A DNA stretch of 64,000 bases from Staphylococcus sp. NRL 16/872 (GCF_022815905.2 NZ_CP119327.1:1302001-1366000), one strand, 5' to 3'. Shown: positions 50,706 to 60,639, numbered from the stretch's first letter. Made by a program: numbers and translations. Notes: generated by a model from the sequence alone, not told the origin.

Positions 50706-51681
50706 AATGAGCTATATTGAGGCCATTCAACAAGCACAGGATTTAGCAATGGAACAAAATAAAAACGTCTTCATTTTAGGTGAGGATGTAGGTCGTAAAG
50801 GTGGCGTATTTGGTGCTACTCGTGGTTTACAAGAAAAATATGGTGTCGAACGTGTAATAGATACGCCGTTAGCTGAATCAAATATCATTGGTACTGCAAT
50901 CGGGGCTGCAATGTTAGGAAAACGTCCGATCGCGGAAATTCAATTTGCTGATTTCATTTTACCTGCAGTAAATCAAATTATTAGTGAAGCTGCTAAAATG
51001 CGATATCGTTCAAATAATGACTGGCAATGTCCTTTAACAATACGAGCACCATTCGGCGGTGGCGTCCATGGCGGTTTATATCATTCACAAAGTGTAGAAA
51101 GCATCTTTGCATCTACACCTGGATTAACTATTGTTATACCGTCTTCACCATATGACGCTAAAGGTCTATTATTATCATCTATTGAATCTAATGATCCAGT
51201 GTTATTCTTTGAACATAAGAAAGCATATCGTTTCTTAAAAGAAGAAGTACCAGAAGACTATTACACTGTTCCATTAGGAAAAGCAGACGTTAAACGTGAA
51301 GGCGAAGATATTACTGTCTTCACATATGGCTTATGCGTAAACTATTGTCTTCAAGCTGCTGATATATTAGCTGCAGATGGCATTAGTGTAGAAGTGGTTG
51401 ATTTACGTACCGTTTATCCTTTAGACAAACAAACGATTATTGAACGAGCTAAAAATAATGGCAAAATTTTACTTGTTACAGAAGATAATCTAGAAGGTAG
51501 TATTATGTCAGAAGTTTCAGCTATTATTGCTGAGAACTGCTTGTTTGATTTAGATGCACCAATTATGCGACTTGCTGGACCTGATGTGCCTTCAATGCCA
51601 TTTTCACCTAATCTTGAAAATGAAGTCATGATGAACCCTGACAAAATCTTAGATAAAATGCGCGAACTTGCGCAATTTTAA
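50698..51681 (+). CDS. bfmBAB: Branched-chain 2-oxoacid dehydrogenase E1 beta subunit
   Basis: 327-residue beta subunit completing the ThDP site; LGEDVGRKGGVFGAT and RTVYPLDKQTI are typical of the transketolase-like fold, with the GGGVHGGLYHSQSVE active-site loop (near 120-134). ATG 50698 has GAAGGAGG upstream, inside the alpha-subunit gene. Confidence 0.95.
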   Translation: MTKMSYIEAIQQAQDLAMEQNKNVFILGEDVGRKGGVFGATRGLQEKYGVERVIDTPLAESNIIGTAIGAAMLGKRPIAEIQFADFILPAVNQIISEAAKMRYRSNNDWQCPLTIRAPFGGGVHGGLYHSQSVESIFASTPGLTIVIPSSPYDAKGLLLSSIESNDPVLFFEHKKAYRFLKEEVPEDYYTVPLGKADVKREGEDITVFTYGLCVNYCLQAADILAADGISVEVVDLRTVYPLDKQTIIERAKNNGKILLVTEDNLEGSIMSEVSAIIAENCLFDLDAPIMRLAGPDVPSMPFSPNLENEVMMNPDKILDKMRELAQF

Positions 51682-51693
51682 GGAGGCAATATT

Positions 51694-53019
51694 ATGGATA
51701 TTAAAATGCCAAAATTAGGGGAAAGTGTACACGAAGGTACGATTGAACAATGGTTAGTGTCTGTAGGAGACCACGTTGATGAATATGAACCACTATGTGA
51801 AGTTGTAACTGATAAAGTGACTGCAGAAGTGCCTTCAACGAGTTCAGGTATCATTACTGAGCTATGTGTAAATGAAGGTGAAACAGTCGAAATCAATCAT
51901 GTGATTTGCAAGATTGAAAATGAAAATGAATCAGAGTCGAATGATAATGAGGACCAACAACTTAATGTGAATTTGAGTGGTGATGATCAACTTACAATCA
52001 ATAATAAGAATAGTGATCAGCATAATAACGCAAATGGGCCTCAACAATCGCTTCAATCTCAGTCACAATCTCAATCGCAATCATCTGCACCTAAAAATAA
52101 TGGTCGTTTTTCTCCTGTAGTATTTAAAATTGCTTCAGAAAATAACGTAGATTTATCGTTAGTACCTGGTACTGGTTTTGAAAATAGAGTTACTAAAAAA
52201 GATATCGAAGCTTATATTAAATCAAGCCATAATAATACTTCTCAACCGACGCAATCATCTGCGCCAAAAGATAAATTAAAAACTCAAGATGTGCCAGTAA
52301 CACCTCAATCATCAAATCAAAATGACCAAGTCATTCCAGTAAAAGGTGTACGTAAAGCAATTGCACAAAACATGGTGACAAGTGTTACTGAAATTCCTCA
52401 TGGCTGGATGATGGTTGAAGTAGATGCTACTAATTTGGTAAAAACGAGAAATTATCACAAAAATAGTTTTAAAGAAAATGAAGGATATAACTTAACGTAT
52501 TTTGCTTTCTTCGTAAAAGCAGTAGCTGAAGCGCTAAAAGCAAACCCACTATTAAATAGTAGTTGGGATGGCAACGAGATTGTATTGCATAAAGAAATCA
52601 ATATTTCTATTGCGGTAGCTGATGAAGATAAGTTATATGTCCCTGTCATTAAAAATGCAGATGAAAAATCTATAAAAGGCATTGCTAGAGAAGTTAATGA
52701 ATTAGCACTTAAAGCACATAATGGTAAATTAACTCAAGAAGATATGTCAGGTGGTACATTTACTGTTAATAATACCGGAACATTTGGTTCTGTATCGTCA
52801 ATGGGTATTATTAATCATCCTCAAGCTGCTATCTTGCAAGTGGAATCGATTGTCAAACGACCTGTCGTTATTGATGACATGATAGCGATTAGAAGCATGG
52901 TGAATTTATGTATTTCTATTGACCATCGTATCCTTGACGGCGTACAAACTGGTCGTTTCATGTCTCAAGTAAAACAACGCATTGAGAATTATTCAGTTGA
53001 AAATACTAATATTTACTAG
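51694..53019 (+). CDS. bfmBB: Branched-chain 2-oxoacid dehydrogenase E2 (acyltransferase)
   Basis: Core acyltransferase, 441 residues. The lipoyl domain carries Lys41 in VTDKVTAEVPS. A Gln/Ser/Asn-rich linker (about 80-135, with SQSQSQSQS) leads to a peripheral subunit-binding domain (about 138-172, FSPVVFKIASENNVDLS), another linker, and the catalytic domain ending in the His motif DHRILDG. AAGGAGG precedes the ATG. One lipoyl domain. Confidence 0.95.
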   Translation: MDIKMPKLGESVHEGTIEQWLVSVGDHVDEYEPLCEVVTDKVTAEVPSTSSGIITELCVNEGETVEINHVICKIENENESESNDNEDQQLNVNLSGDDQLTINNKNSDQHNNANGPQQSLQSQSQSQSQSSAPKNNGRFSPVVFKIASENNVDLSLVPGTGFENRVTKKDIEAYIKSSHNNTSQPTQSSAPKDKLKTQDVPVTPQSSNQNDQVIPVKGVRKAIAQNMVTSVTEIPHGWMMVEVDATNLVKTRNYHKNSFKENEGYNLTYFAFFVKAVAEALKANPLLNSSWDGNEIVLHKEINISIAVADEDKLYVPVIKNADEKSIKGIAREVNELALKAHNGKLTQEDMSGGTFTVNNTGTFGSVSSMGIINHPQAAILQVESIVKRPVVIDDMIAIRSMVNLCISIDHRILDGVQTGRFMSQVKQRIENYSVENTNIY

Positions 53020-53124
53020 TTTTAATAAGGGAAAGTTCACCAATCGTTAGACAAGCTATTTGAACTCTGTTTATTAAATTAGTAGAATGACAATAACTAA
53101 AGAAATGATAGAAAGGTGATTCTC

Positions 53125-53562
53125 ATGGACTTAAATTTTGATTTATATATGAATGGCGTAGTTGACCAGGCACGTAATGAAATTGAATCTGCAGGTTATG
53201 AACAATTAACAACTGCTGAAGAAGTAGATAAAGTATTACAACAAAACGGTACATCATTAGTTATGGTTAACTCTGTATGTGGTTGCGCAGGAGGCATTGC
53301 ACGTCCAGCTGCAAGTCACGCTTTACATTATGATAAATTACCAGATAGATTAGTAACTGTATTTGCTGGTCAAGATAAAGAAGCAACACAACAAGCAAGA
53401 GATTATTTTGAAGGCTATGCTCCATCAAGTCCATCATTTGCTCTTGTTAAAGATGGCAAAATTACTGAAATGATTGAACGTCATCAAATTGAAGGTCATG
53501 ACGTGATGGATGTTATTAATCAATTACAAACTCTTTTCGAAAAATATTGTGAAGAAAGATAA
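53125..53562 (+). CDS. brxB: Bacilliredoxin (BrxB/YqiW type)
   Basis: De-bacillithiolating thioredoxin-like protein, 145 residues. The CGC active site sits at Cys52-Gly53-Cys54 in [14 protein letters not shown], with the GQDKEAT and [13 protein letters not shown] segments of the family. ATG 53125 follows AAGGTGA. Acts on proteins carrying bacillithiol disulfides in oxidative stress. Confidence 0.93.
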   Translation: MDLNFDLYMNGVVDQARNEIESAGYEQLTTAEEVDKVLQQNGTSLVMVNSVCGCAGGIARPAASHALHYDKLPDRLVTVFAGQDKEATQQARDYFEGYAPSSPSFALVKDGKITEMIERHQIEGHDVMDVINQLQTLFEKYCEER

Positions 53563-53574
53563 GAGGAGCCTACC

Positions 53575-54552
53575 ATGTTAAAGTTAAATCCTTATAAGAT
53601 TGGATTTAGAACACTAAAAACAGCGGTAGGGATAACGCTTGGCGTTATCTTAGCAAAGTGGATAGGGCTTGATAATTATGCTTCAAGCGCTATCCTTATT
53701 GTTTTATGTATTAAACACACTAAAGTACATTCTGTACAAGCTATTGTATCACGAGTTGTTTCTTGTGTTTTGGTCTTATTATTTGGTTCTCTCATTTTTA
53801 GTTTACTAGGGCAAAACGCGATAGTATTAGGTTTAATAGTATTATTATTTATTCCTATAACTGTAATGCTCAAAGTCCAAGAAGGCGTAGTGACAAGTTG
53901 TGTTATATTACTACATGTATTTAATGCAAAAACAATTAATCTACATCTAATCATCAATGAACTGCTCCTATTGACTATTGGCTTAGGAATTGCATTTATA
54001 ATGAATTTAATTATGCCTAGTCTAGATAAGAAATTACTTGATTTTAAAAGAGAAGTGGAATCAGGATTTAAGGAAATATTCAAATCCTATAGTGAAGCTT
54101 GTACTCATTATAATAATGATTTAGTTATTTCTTTTGAAAAGATACAATTAGATATTAGAAAAGCGAAATCAATTGCTTTTAGAGACGTGAAAAATCATTT
54201 TGGACGTAATGAAAATTCATATTATCACTATTTTGATATGAGACAAGAACAACTTGAACTTCTACGTAGATTACAACCTTTAATACATCAGATAACAGTT
54301 GATGATCCTTTAATTGAAGATATTTCTAATTTGATGGCTGAAATTGGCAAAAATGTTAATAGTAACGATTATACTGCTTTACGTTTACACTCTTTATATG
54401 AAATTCGTTTATCCTTAGATGAATTACCTTTGCCGAAATCACATCAATCTTTAAGATCACGAGCAAGTATGATGCAAATACTTAATGAGTTAGAAGAATA
54501 TTTGAATATTAAATCTCAATTTGGTTCATTAAGATTACATAATGAGATGTAA
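53575..54552 (+). CDS. Aromatic acid exporter-like membrane protein
   Basis: A 325-residue protein of the ArAE/FUSC-like family. The N-terminal half has four to five hydrophobic segments (about 15-30, 36-50, 58-80, 85-105, 120-145) and the C-terminal half is a cytoplasmic helical domain. AGGAGCC precedes the ATG, 12 bp after brxB. Substrate unknown; export of aromatic acids is family-level naming only. Confidence 0.75.
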   Translation: MLKLNPYKIGFRTLKTAVGITLGVILAKWIGLDNYASSAILIVLCIKHTKVHSVQAIVSRVVSCVLVLLFGSLIFSLLGQNAIVLGLIVLLFIPITVMLKVQEGVVTSCVILLHVFNAKTINLHLIINELLLLTIGLGIAFIMNLIMPSLDKKLLDFKREVESGFKEIFKSYSEACTHYNNDLVISFEKIQLDIRKAKSIAFRDVKNHFGRNENSYYHYFDMRQEQLELLRRLQPLIHQITVDDPLIEDISNLMAEIGKNVNSNDYTALRLHSLYEIRLSLDELPLPKSHQSLRSRASMMQILNELEEYLNIKSQFGSLRLHNEM

Positions 54553-54591
54553 ACCGTTTGAATAGCTACACTTATTTTTTATTATTCTGAA

Positions 54592-54633
54592 AAATTGAGG
54601 ACGAAATGTTGATCAACATTTCGTCCTCAATTT
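54592..54633. terminator. 42-bp perfect palindrome acting as bidirectional terminator
   Basis: AAATTGAGGACGAAATGTTGA (54592-54612) and its exact reverse complement (54613-54633) with no loop. It lies between the exporter-like gene (+) and the Prli42-like gene (-). T-rich flanks are modest. Confidence 0.75.
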
Positions 54634-54648
54634 ATATGCGTCATATTG

Positions 54649-54744
54649 TTAGTGCATTAATGGAACTAAACTTGTAAGTAATAATGCTGCCACTACAGCA
54701 ATTAACATGACGATAATAATCACTTTTAAGACTTTATTATTCAA
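54649..54744 (-). CDS. prli42: Prli42-type stressosome-anchoring membrane miniprotein
   Basis: A 31-residue protein (MNNKVLKVIIIVMLIAVVAALLLTSLVPLMH) with a basic N-terminus and one hydrophobic helix. It starts at TTG 54744 on the minus strand behind a strong AAGGAGCG, 6 bp away. Size and character match the Prli42 family, which anchors the stressosome in Listeria. Staphylococci lack the classical stressosome for SigB, so the role here is unclear. Confidence 0.75.
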   Translation of the reverse strand: MNNKVLKVIIIVMLIAVVAALLLTSLVPLMH

Positions 54745-54913
54745 CTTTGTCGCTCCTTAAATATCAAGTTTCTGCTTAAAACCTTTTAATATAGTTAAAT
54801 TATAGTATATAAATTAACCTTAAATGATTTTAATACAAATGGCAATCAATTTATTTTTGAAATTGATGAAAGTCAGTTAAAATAATAATTATATGAGAAA
54901 GGGGATTTTACGT

Positions 54914-56038
54914 ATGGTAAACAGTCAACGCTTATTAAATACATTTTTAGAATTAGTTCAAATTAATTCTGAAACGGGCCATGAAGAAGTTATTCAACCC
55001 ATTTTAAAAAAACGATTTGAAGATCTAGGTTTACAAGTAAAAGAAGATAATGCATCAAAGAAAGAGTGGTTAGGTGCTAATAATTTAGTTTGTACATTAC
55101 CAAGCAACACGACTGAAGAAGATGTTTCTAAAATTTACTTTACAAGTCATATGGATACAGTGGTTCCAGGTATAGATGTGAAACCGCAAGTTAAAGATGA
55201 TGGATATATTTATTCTGATGGTACAACTGTACTTGGCTCTGATGATAAAGCCGGCTTAGCAGCAATCATTGAAACAATCGAAGTATTAAAAGAAAATAAT
55301 ATTCCTCATGGACAAATTCAATTTGTGATTACTGTTGGAGAGGAATCAGGATTAAAAGGCGCTAAAGAATTAGATCCATCTATGCTTGATGCTCAATTTG
55401 GTTATGCAGTAGATGCTAGTCAACCAGTAGGTACAACGGTAGTAGGCGCGCCGACACAAATGGTATTGAAAACAACTATTCATGGGAAAACAGCACATGC
55501 GAGCACCCCGAATGAAGGTATCAGTGCAATCAATATTGCAGCTAAAGCAATCAGTAAAATGAGTTTAGGTCAAATAGACGATTATACCACTGCGAATATT
55601 GGTAAATTCCATGGTGGATCAGCCACAAATATTGTAGCTGATGAAGTAGTTATTGAGGCTGAAGCACGTTCTCATAATGATGAAAGTATCGATAAACAAG
55701 TCACTCATATGAAAGAAGTATTTGAAAAGACTGCTCAAGAATTAGGTGGGCAAGCTAAAGTTGAAATAGAAAAAAGTTATCCAGGCTTTAAAATTGAAGA
55801 TGATGATCAAGTGACACAATATGCAATTAACAGTGCACAACAACTTGGACTTAGTGGTAATACTGTTATTGCTGGCGGTGGATCAGATGGAAGTATCATA
55901 AATACGTATGGTATTCCAACAGTCATCCTTGGCGTAGGATATGAGCATATTCATACTACTTCTGAACGTATAGCTGTTGAGTCTTTAAATCAATTAGCAC
56001 AGCAGTTATTAAAAATCATTGAATTAGTCAGTGAATAG
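54914..56038 (+). CDS. M20-family peptidase (tripeptidase T-like)
   Basis: Metallopeptidase of 374 residues. Dizinc ligands appear in FTSHMDTVVPG (near 75-85), GSDDKAGLAA (near 108), GEESGLKGAKEL (near 143) with the catalytic Glu, and DAS. The dimerisation domain is inserted around 185-290. ATG 54914 follows AAAGGGGA; ATG 54893 lies upstream and lacks spacing to a ribosome binding site. Closest to PepT/M20B; substrate not certain. Confidence 0.85.
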   Translation: MVNSQRLLNTFLELVQINSETGHEEVIQPILKKRFEDLGLQVKEDNASKKEWLGANNLVCTLPSNTTEEDVSKIYFTSHMDTVVPGIDVKPQVKDDGYIYSDGTTVLGSDDKAGLAAIIETIEVLKENNIPHGQIQFVITVGEESGLKGAKELDPSMLDAQFGYAVDASQPVGTTVVGAPTQMVLKTTIHGKTAHASTPNEGISAINIAAKAISKMSLGQIDDYTTANIGKFHGGSATNIVADEVVIEAEARSHNDESIDKQVTHMKEVFEKTAQELGGQAKVEIEKSYPGFKIEDDDQVTQYAINSAQQLGLSGNTVIAGGGSDGSIINTYGIPTVILGVGYEHIHTTSERIAVESLNQLAQQLLKIIELVSE

Positions 56039-56115
56039 TTATTAGTTTAGTGAAGTCTTTTCAAGTTTTGTGATACAATACTATTGAAAAAAATCGAATG
56101 AGAGAGGTAAGTAAT

Positions 56116-57522
56116 ATGACTCAACAAATAGGTGTAGTAGGATTAGCTGTAATGGGTAAAAACCTAGCATGGAATATTGAATCTCGTGGTTACAGCGTAT
56201 CAGTATATAATCGCTCAAGCGAAAAAACTGACGAAATGGTGAAAGAATCAGAAGGTAAACAAATTCACCCAACATATTCTTTAGAGGAATTTGTTAATTC
56301 ATTAGAAAAACCACGTAAAATTTTATTAATGGTTAAAGCTGGTCCAGCTACTGACGCAACAATTGACAGCTTATTACCTTTATTAGATGACGATGATATT
56401 TTAATCGATGGTGGTAATACAAATTACCAAGATACTATTCGTCGTAACAAAGCGTTAGCAGAAAGTGGTATTAACTTTATTGGTATGGGAGTATCTGGCG
56501 GTGAAGTTGGTGCGCTTACTGGTCCTTCATTAATGCCAGGTGGTCAAGAAGCTGCTTACAATAAAGTAAGTGATATTTTAGATGCTATCGCTGCGAAAGC
56601 TAAAGATGACGCTTCATGCGTAGAATACATTGGTCCTAATGGTGCAGGCCATTATGTAAAAATGGTGCACAATGGTATCGAATATGCAGATATGCAATTA
56701 ATTGCTGAAAGTTACGCAATGATGAAAGATTTACTAGGTATGTCTCATGAAGAAATTTCTAAAACTTTCAAAGAATGGAATGCTGGTGAATTAGAAAGTT
56801 ATTTAATTGAAATCACTGGTGACATTTTCACTAAATTAGATGAAAATAATGAAGCTTTAGTTGAAAAAATTCTTGATACAGCCGGTCAAAAAGGTACTGG
56901 TAAATGGACTTCAATCAACGCATTAGAATTAGGTATTCCTTTAACAATTATTACTGAATCTGTATTCGCACGTTTCATTTCTTCAATCAAACAAGAACGT
57001 GTAAATGCATCTAAAGAATTAAACGGTCCTGAAGTTAAATTCAACGGCAATAAAGAAGAATTCTTAGAAAAAATTCGTAAAGCTTTATATATGAGTAAAA
57101 TTTGTTCATATGCTCAAGGTTTCGCTCAAATGCGTAAAGCAAGTGAAGAAAATGAATGGAACCTTAAATTAGGCGATCTTGCTATGATTTGGCGAGAAGG
57201 TTGTATCATCCGTGCACAATTCTTACAAAAAATTAAAGATGCTTATGATAATAATGCAGAATTACAAAACTTATTATTAGACCCTTACTTCAAAGGCATA
57301 GTTACTGAATACCAAGATGCATTAAGAGATGTTATTGCAACTGGTGTTCGCAATGGTGTACCAACACCTGGTTTCTCTGCAAGTGTAAACTATTATGATA
57401 GTTACCGTTCAGAAGATCTACCAGCTAACTTAATTCAAGCTCAACGTGACTATTTCGGTGCGCATACTTATGAACGTAAAGATAAAGAAGGCGTATTCCA
57501 TACTCAATGGGTAGAAGAATAA
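56116..57522 (+). CDS. gnd: 6-phosphogluconate dehydrogenase (decarboxylating)
   Basis: Oxidises 6-phosphogluconate to ribulose-5-phosphate with NADP+. The 468-residue protein starts [25 protein letters not shown], with GGNTNY, substrate-binding [19 protein letters not shown], and catalytic [13 protein letters not shown] 56116 follows AGAGGTAAG. Together with zwf nearby it forms the oxidative pentose phosphate branch, though the two are on opposite strands. Confidence 0.97.
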   Translation: MTQQIGVVGLAVMGKNLAWNIESRGYSVSVYNRSSEKTDEMVKESEGKQIHPTYSLEEFVNSLEKPRKILLMVKAGPATDATIDSLLPLLDDDDILIDGGNTNYQDTIRRNKALAESGINFIGMGVSGGEVGALTGPSLMPGGQEAAYNKVSDILDAIAAKAKDDASCVEYIGPNGAGHYVKMVHNGIEYADMQLIAESYAMMKDLLGMSHEEISKTFKEWNAGELESYLIEITGDIFTKLDENNEALVEKILDTAGQKGTGKWTSINALELGIPLTIITESVFARFISSIKQERVNASKELNGPEVKFNGNKEEFLEKIRKALYMSKICSYAQGFAQMRKASEENEWNLKLGDLAMIWREGCIIRAQFLQKIKDAYDNNAELQNLLLDPYFKGIVTEYQDALRDVIATGVRNGVPTPGFSASVNYYDSYRSEDLPANLIQAQRDYFGAHTYERKDKEGVFHTQWVEE

Positions 57523-57555
57523 ACCTTTTTAAAATATAAAAATTAATATATTTTG

Positions 57556-57593
57556 ATGAAGTAGTAGCAATTCAAGTTACTACTTCATTTTTT
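57556..57593 (+). terminator. Terminator after gnd
   Basis: ATGAAGTAGTA pairs with TACTACTTCAT around a short loop, followed by a T-run. Confidence 0.82.
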
Positions 57594-57603
57594 ATAATTA
57601 AAT

Positions 57604-57684
57604 GTGCAAACGATTGCACAAAATCATTGACTTCTTATTAATATATTTTTAATATAAGTGTATAGCTTACTTGTAAGCGCTTAC
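57604..57684 (+). promoter_or_regulatory. malR promoter flanked by two palindromic operators
   Basis: TTGACT (57627-57632), a 17-bp spacer and TAATAT (57650-57655) form a strong SigA promoter. GTGCAAACGATTGCAC (57604-57619) lies just upstream and GTAAGCGCTTAC (57673-57684) just downstream. Both are CG-centred palindromes, as expected for LacI-family regulators such as MalR or CcpA. Confidence 0.65.
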
Positions 57685-57712
57685 CCATTTTAAAAAGAAA
57701 GTGTGGTTTCTC

Positions 57713-58738
57713 ATGAGGACAACCATTAAAGATGTAGCTTCTGAGGCGAATGTATCCATCTCAACTGTTTCAAGAGTGATCCGTAATAACCCTAAGATCA
57801 CTGAAGCAACTGCAAACAGAGTTAGAGAAGCGATGGACAAATTAGGATATATTCCAAACCAAGCTGCTCGCACATTAATTACAAATAAAACCTTAACAAT
57901 TGGTTTAATTATTAAAAGTTCTTCCTCAGATGTAAGGCAAAATCCGTTTAATAGTGATGTGTTAAATGGCATTCATCAAGAATGTAATCGCCACGGCTAT
58001 TCAACCAAAATGACGGTATCTGAACATTCAAATGAGCTATTTACTGAAGTTAAACAAATGGTTCAATCGCGAAGTGTAGATGGTTTTATACTCTTATATT
58101 CTAAAGAGAATGATGAAATAGAAAGACTTCTTCATGAACATAGTCTTCCTTATATAGTTGTTGGTAAACCACTTAACTACGATGATGTAATTCATATTGA
58201 TAACGATAATATAAATGCTTCTCAACGATTAACAAAGTATTTATATGACTTAGGCCATAGACATATGCTTTTTCTCAAAGAGCCAGGAAATTTTGCGGTA
58301 ACGAACGATAGGGAACTTGGTTTCAGAAATATTTGTGAGAAATTTAAAATTCAATATGCAGTTGAAGAAGCAGAGTCGCGACATTCAGTAAATAAGATTG
58401 TTGAACACTATTGCATTGAAGATCATCCCCTAAAACCTACTGTAATGATTACTTCTGATGCGATGTTAAATCTTCAAGTTCTTAGCGTTTTATATGATTA
58501 CAACCTTCATATACCTGACACCATTCAAACTTGTACTTTTAATACATCTTTTTTGACTAAAAATGCAGCACCACCACAAACTAGCGTCTGCATTAACCCT
58601 GATTTGTTAGGTAAAAAAGCTGGCGCAACAATAATCAATTTATTGAAAGGTTTGCCTGTTTCATTTTCAAAAAAAGAAATAGAAACACATTTAGAAATTA
58701 GACAATCAACAAAAAATATAGCAAAGGAGAATGAATAA
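57713..58738 (+). CDS. malR: LacI-family maltose operon regulator MalR
   Basis: LacI/GalR repressor, 341 residues, with N-terminal HTH (TIKDVASEANVSISTVSRVI, about 3-22), the hinge helix region, and a periplasmic-binding-like effector domain. Directly precedes and overlaps malA by one base (TAATG). The palindromes at its own promoter support autoregulation. The effector is not identifiable by sequence alone. Confidence 0.9.
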   Translation: MRTTIKDVASEANVSISTVSRVIRNNPKITEATANRVREAMDKLGYIPNQAARTLITNKTLTIGLIIKSSSSDVRQNPFNSDVLNGIHQECNRHGYSTKMTVSEHSNELFTEVKQMVQSRSVDGFILLYSKENDEIERLLHEHSLPYIVVGKPLNYDDVIHIDNDNINASQRLTKYLYDLGHRHMLFLKEPGNFAVTNDRELGFRNICEKFKIQYAVEEAESRHSVNKIVEHYCIEDHPLKPTVMITSDAMLNLQVLSVLYDYNLHIPDTIQTCTFNTSFLTKNAAPPQTSVCINPDLLGKKAGATIINLLKGLPVSFSKKEIETHLEIRQSTKNIAKENE

Positions 58739-60384
58739 TGACTAAAAATTGGTGGAAAGAAGCAGTAGCGTATCAAGTTTACCCAAGAAGCTTCAATGAT
58801 AGTAATAATGACGGGATTGGAGATTTACCAGGTGTTATTGAAAAATTAGATTACTTAAAAGACTTAGGTATCGATGTGATTTGGCTAAGCCCTATGTATC
58901 AATCACCAAATGATGATAATGGATATGATATTAGTGATTATCAAGAAATTATGGATGAATTTGGCACAATGGAAGATTTCGATCGTTTGTTAAAAGGCGT
59001 ACATGATAGAGGCATGAAACTCATTCTAGATTTAGTTGTCAATCATACGTCAGACGAACATCCATGGTTTATTGAGTCGAAATCAAGTAAAGATAATCCT
59101 AAAAGAGATTGGTATATTTGGGCTGACCCAAAACCTGATGGTTCTGAACCTAACAATTGGGAAAGCATCTTTAATGGTTCAACTTGGCAATTTGATGAAG
59201 TCACAGATCAATATTACTTCCATTTATTTAGCAAAAAACAACCAGATTTAAATTGGGATAATCCAGAAGTACGTGAAGCCGTGTTTGATATGATGAATTG
59301 GTGGTTTGAGAAAGGTATCGATGGCTTCCGAGTAGATGCAATTACGCATATTAAGAAAACGTTTGAAGCCGGTGATTTACCAGTACCTGAAGGAAAAAGA
59401 TATGCGCCAGCATTTGAAGTAGACATGAACCAACCTGGTATTCAAGAATGGTTACAGGAAATGAAAGATGAGTCTTTAAGTAAATATGACATCATGACTG
59501 TAGGAGAGGCGAATGGTGTCAATCCAGATAATGCGGAAGAATGGGTCGGAGAAGATAAGGGTAAATTTAATATGATCTTCCAATTCGAACATTTAGGTTT
59601 ATGGAGCACAGGCGACTCACAATTCGATGTTAAAGCGTATAAAGAAGTATTAAATCGTTGGCAAAAGACATTAGAGGGTGTGGGCTGGAACGCTTTATTT
59701 ATTGAAAATCACGACCAACCACGTAGAGTATCTACATGGGGCAATGATACAGATTATTGGTATGAATCAGCTACTAGTCACGCAGTAGTTTATTTCTTAC
59801 AACAAGGTACACCATTTATTTATCAAGGACAAGAAATTGGTATGACTAATTATCCGTTTGAAAGTATCGAAACCTTTAATGACGTTGCTGTTAAAAATGA
59901 GTACCAAATTGTAAAAGAACAAGGCGGAGACGTTACTCAATTATTAGATAAATATAAAATGGAAAATCGTGATAATTCACGTACGCCAATGCAATGGGAT
60001 GATTCTACTAATGGTGGGTTTACTGAAGGTGAACCATGGTTCCCAGTCAATCCAAATTATAAAGAAATCAATGTAGAACAACAATTAGAAGATGAGAAAT
60101 CCGTACTTAATTTTTATAAAAAATTAATTCAATTGAAGAAATCATACGATATTTATACTTATGGACAATTTGATTTAGTCGATGCCGATAATGAAGATGT
60201 GTTTGCTTATACGCGTAAATTAGATGGTAAAACAGTCGTCGTGGCAGGCAACTTAACAGATAAATCTGCACAATTATCATTAGCATTTGAAGTGGATAGT
60301 GAAGCAATTAAATTACACAACTATGATTGTCCGTTAAATGTAGCATCTCTCAAACCATTCGAAGCTTTTGTAGCTGAGATATAA
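58738..60384 (+). CDS. malA: Alpha-glucosidase (GH13, oligo-1,6-glucosidase type)
   Basis: Hydrolyses short alpha-glucosides such as maltose or isomaltose in the cytoplasm. The 548-residue GH13 enzyme begins WWKEAVAYQVYPRSFNDSNNDGIGDLPG, with nucleophile Asp in DGFRVDAITHI (near 199), the acid Glu in VGEANG (near 256), and the third Asp in IENHDQPR (near 326). One-base overlap with malR suggests coupling. Confidence 0.94.
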   Translation: MTKNWWKEAVAYQVYPRSFNDSNNDGIGDLPGVIEKLDYLKDLGIDVIWLSPMYQSPNDDNGYDISDYQEIMDEFGTMEDFDRLLKGVHDRGMKLILDLVVNHTSDEHPWFIESKSSKDNPKRDWYIWADPKPDGSEPNNWESIFNGSTWQFDEVTDQYYFHLFSKKQPDLNWDNPEVREAVFDMMNWWFEKGIDGFRVDAITHIKKTFEAGDLPVPEGKRYAPAFEVDMNQPGIQEWLQEMKDESLSKYDIMTVGEANGVNPDNAEEWVGEDKGKFNMIFQFEHLGLWSTGDSQFDVKAYKEVLNRWQKTLEGVGWNALFIENHDQPRRVSTWGNDTDYWYESATSHAVVYFLQQGTPFIYQGQEIGMTNYPFESIETFNDVAVKNEYQIVKEQGGDVTQLLDKYKMENRDNSRTPMQWDDSTNGGFTEGEPWFPVNPNYKEINVEQQLEDEKSVLNFYKKLIQLKKSYDIYTYGQFDLVDADNEDVFAYTRKLDGKTVVVAGNLTDKSAQLSLAFEVDSEAIKLHNYDCPLNVASLKPFEAFVAEI

Positions 60385-60463
60385 GTGGTTGTATTGTTGC
60401 GATATTTGCGCAATGGCTACGCACACGCAATAATAAGAAAAAATAGGCGACAAGCCACACCAC
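60385..60463. repeat. Nested inverted-repeat element after malA
   Basis: GTGGT (60385-60389) with ACCAC (60459-60463), ATTGTTGCG (60393-60401) with CGCAATAAT (60426-60434, one wobble), and TGCG (60407-60410) with CGCA (60420-60423) form a nested stem. No coding capacity. Shares the word TGCGTAGC (reverse strand) with the element at 12228-12329, but too little to prove a common family. Confidence 0.45.
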
Positions 60464-60468
60464 TAAAA

Positions 60469-60501
60469 AATCCCCTCACTACTCGCAATAGTGAGGGGAT
60501 T
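60469..60501. terminator. Terminator between malA and the AraC-type regulator
   Basis: AATCCCCTCACTA (60469-60481) pairs with TAGTGAGGGGATT (60489-60501) perfectly, with A-rich left flank. Converging transcripts can both use it. The 60502-60639 gap shows no further gene. Confidence 0.8.
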
Positions 60502-60639
60502 AGTGTATAAGATGCACGAAGCTCTTGTTAATCGAATTATGACACTAGAGCGTAGAATATTGCAAATATATATACCTAATAAAGCGATTAATGAACTATA
60601 GTTAGTAGCTTGTTAATCGTACTTATCTTATTCAATAAT

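Noticed and set aside
52021-52090. Possible tandem repeat in the E2 gene (Gln/Ser codons)
   Set aside because: It is the coding sequence of the flexible interdomain linker, common in E2 proteins, and not a separate repeat.
53676-54083. Minus-strand frame of 135 codons in the exporter-like gene
   Set aside because: Complement of hydrophobic codons, no family resemblance and no ribosome binding site.
57604-57619. cre (CcpA) site
   Set aside because: Two mismatches to the cre consensus at conserved positions; listed instead as a generic LacI-type palindrome.
59036-59426. Two alternative frames inside malA (both strands)
   Set aside because: Short frames overlapping a well-supported GH13 gene, without start signals.
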